A stretch of 5,318 bases of DNA from Candidatus Peribacter sp. UBA2144. GTDB taxonomy: Bacteria > Patescibacteriota > Gracilibacteria > Peribacterales > Peribacteraceae. Position numbers and translations under genes: made by a program. The stretch is taken from NCBI GenBank assembly GCA_002328295.1, contig DCXE01000075.1:440-5757 (forward strand). The letters run 5' to 3'. The notes below the pieces were generated by a model that was not told the DNA's origin, searched no databases, and saw only the letters and a program-made list of their open reading frames with translations. Positions 4,841-5,318 of this stretch are shown here, in pieces; position 1 is the first letter of the stretch; every line of letters begins with the position of its first letter.

Positions 4841-5318
4841 ATGAGAGCAGTCCTCGTTCACTTTATCGGCCTCGTTCTTCTGCTCGGAAGTACCCTTCCG
4901 CAGGATATTGTAGCACATGCAGAGGCTAAGGCAAGTGGAGCTATCCCCCAACTAGCCATAGTCCGTCCCCAGAAGCGCGATCCAAACATAACTCGCAAGG
5001 CGATCAAAGCTGTAAAAAGAAGGACAAGTGCGAAGCAAATCATTAAATTTCCAAGCCCTTCTGTAGGATTGCTTCCGGTAGTTAACCAAGAAGACATACG
5101 TGTCCATCACCGAAAAATGGCTGACGATGTACTTAGGTCTCTTCCGGCGGCATGTACAGATCATTTGGAGAATTTCTATGTGAGATATGACAATCCAGAA
5201 CGCAGAGGTTTGGCTGGGAAAAAATCGATTATTTTGGATGGGACAGTTCCTGATGATGAGTTTGTAGCTCTTTTGATTCACGAGTTTGGCCACATAACAG
5301 ACTTGGGGTGCATGGCAG
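4841..5318 (+). CDS. Secreted HEFGH zinc-metalloprotease-like protein, 3' end cut by window
   Basis: The first 159 residues are visible and the frame is open to the window edge. Residues 1-26 form a signal peptide or anchor (MRAVLVHFIGLVLLLGS, then a plausible cut after VAHA). A basic region follows (43-70, rich in Lys/Arg). Near the right edge is ALLIHEFGHITDLGCM, where H147-E148-x2-H151 is the zinc-binding and catalytic motif of zincin peptidases and D154 follows closely. The third zinc ligand would lie beyond the window. The segment before it (KKSIILDGTVPDDEFVALLIHEFGH) resembles the substrate-strand plus active helix arrangement of such enzymes. I cannot assign a peptidase family. It is divergent from the methyltransferase and has its own promoter, so a link to the metal genes is not indicated. 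Confidence 0.75.
   Translation, partial: MRAVLVHFIGLVLLLGSTLPQDIVAHAEAKASGAIPQLAIVRPQKRDPNITRKAIKAVKRRTSAKQIIKFPSPSVGLLPVVNQEDIRVHHRKMADDVLRSLPAACTDHLENFYVRYDNPERRGLAGKKSIILDGTVPDDEFVALLIHEFGHITDLGCMA

Overview
This looks like a bacterial chromosomal segment of moderate GC (by eye, low to mid 40s percent). The most likely source is a Patescibacteria/CPR genome, perhaps of the Peregrinibacteria type. That placement is an inference from protein style, the absence of Shine-Dalgarno sequences in front of every start I checked, and several classes of short palindromic repeats. The standard genetic code fits: long reading frames are free of in-frame TGA, and the complete genes end in TAA (five) or TAG (one).

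Layout. Positions 1-82 hold a MITE-like palindromic repeat. Next come a candidate promoter and operator (92-143) and a CsoR-type Cu(I)-sensing repressor (144-413). A methionine-rich secreted protein follows 2 nt later (416-751). After a 91-nt gap lie a tiny secreted protein with CxC motifs (843-1052) and a PF03773-type permease with a His/Met-rich N-terminal tail (1109-2200). A 148-nt spacer leads to a membrane-anchored DsbA-like thioredoxin-fold protein (2349-3053). A nested inverted-repeat block (3067-3189) separates it from the convergent TRAM/Fe-S 23S rRNA m5U methyltransferase gene on the minus strand (3193-4791). The 5' end of that gene has absorbed a second kind of repeat. A short divergent spacer with a good promoter precedes a secreted HEFGH metalloprotease-like gene (4841 onward), which is cut by the window edge.

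How the genes may work together. The left half reads as a metal, probably copper, response module. The repressor has the C-H-C ligand spacing of Cu(I) sensors. It is followed by two small exported proteins rich in Cu(I)-type ligands (Met clusters with CxxC; paired CxC) and by a permease whose N-terminal tail is full of Met and His. The DsbA-like protein acts outside the membrane and could keep the exported cysteines in a suitable redox state, though it may be unrelated. No copper P-type ATPase, CopZ or multicopper oxidase is visible. If the module is real, the permease and exported chelators would carry the resistance function. The rRNA methyltransferase and the protease are ordinary neighbours. 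No tRNA, rRNA, CRISPR array, transposase or integrase was seen. No gene-free stretch exceeds 300 bases.
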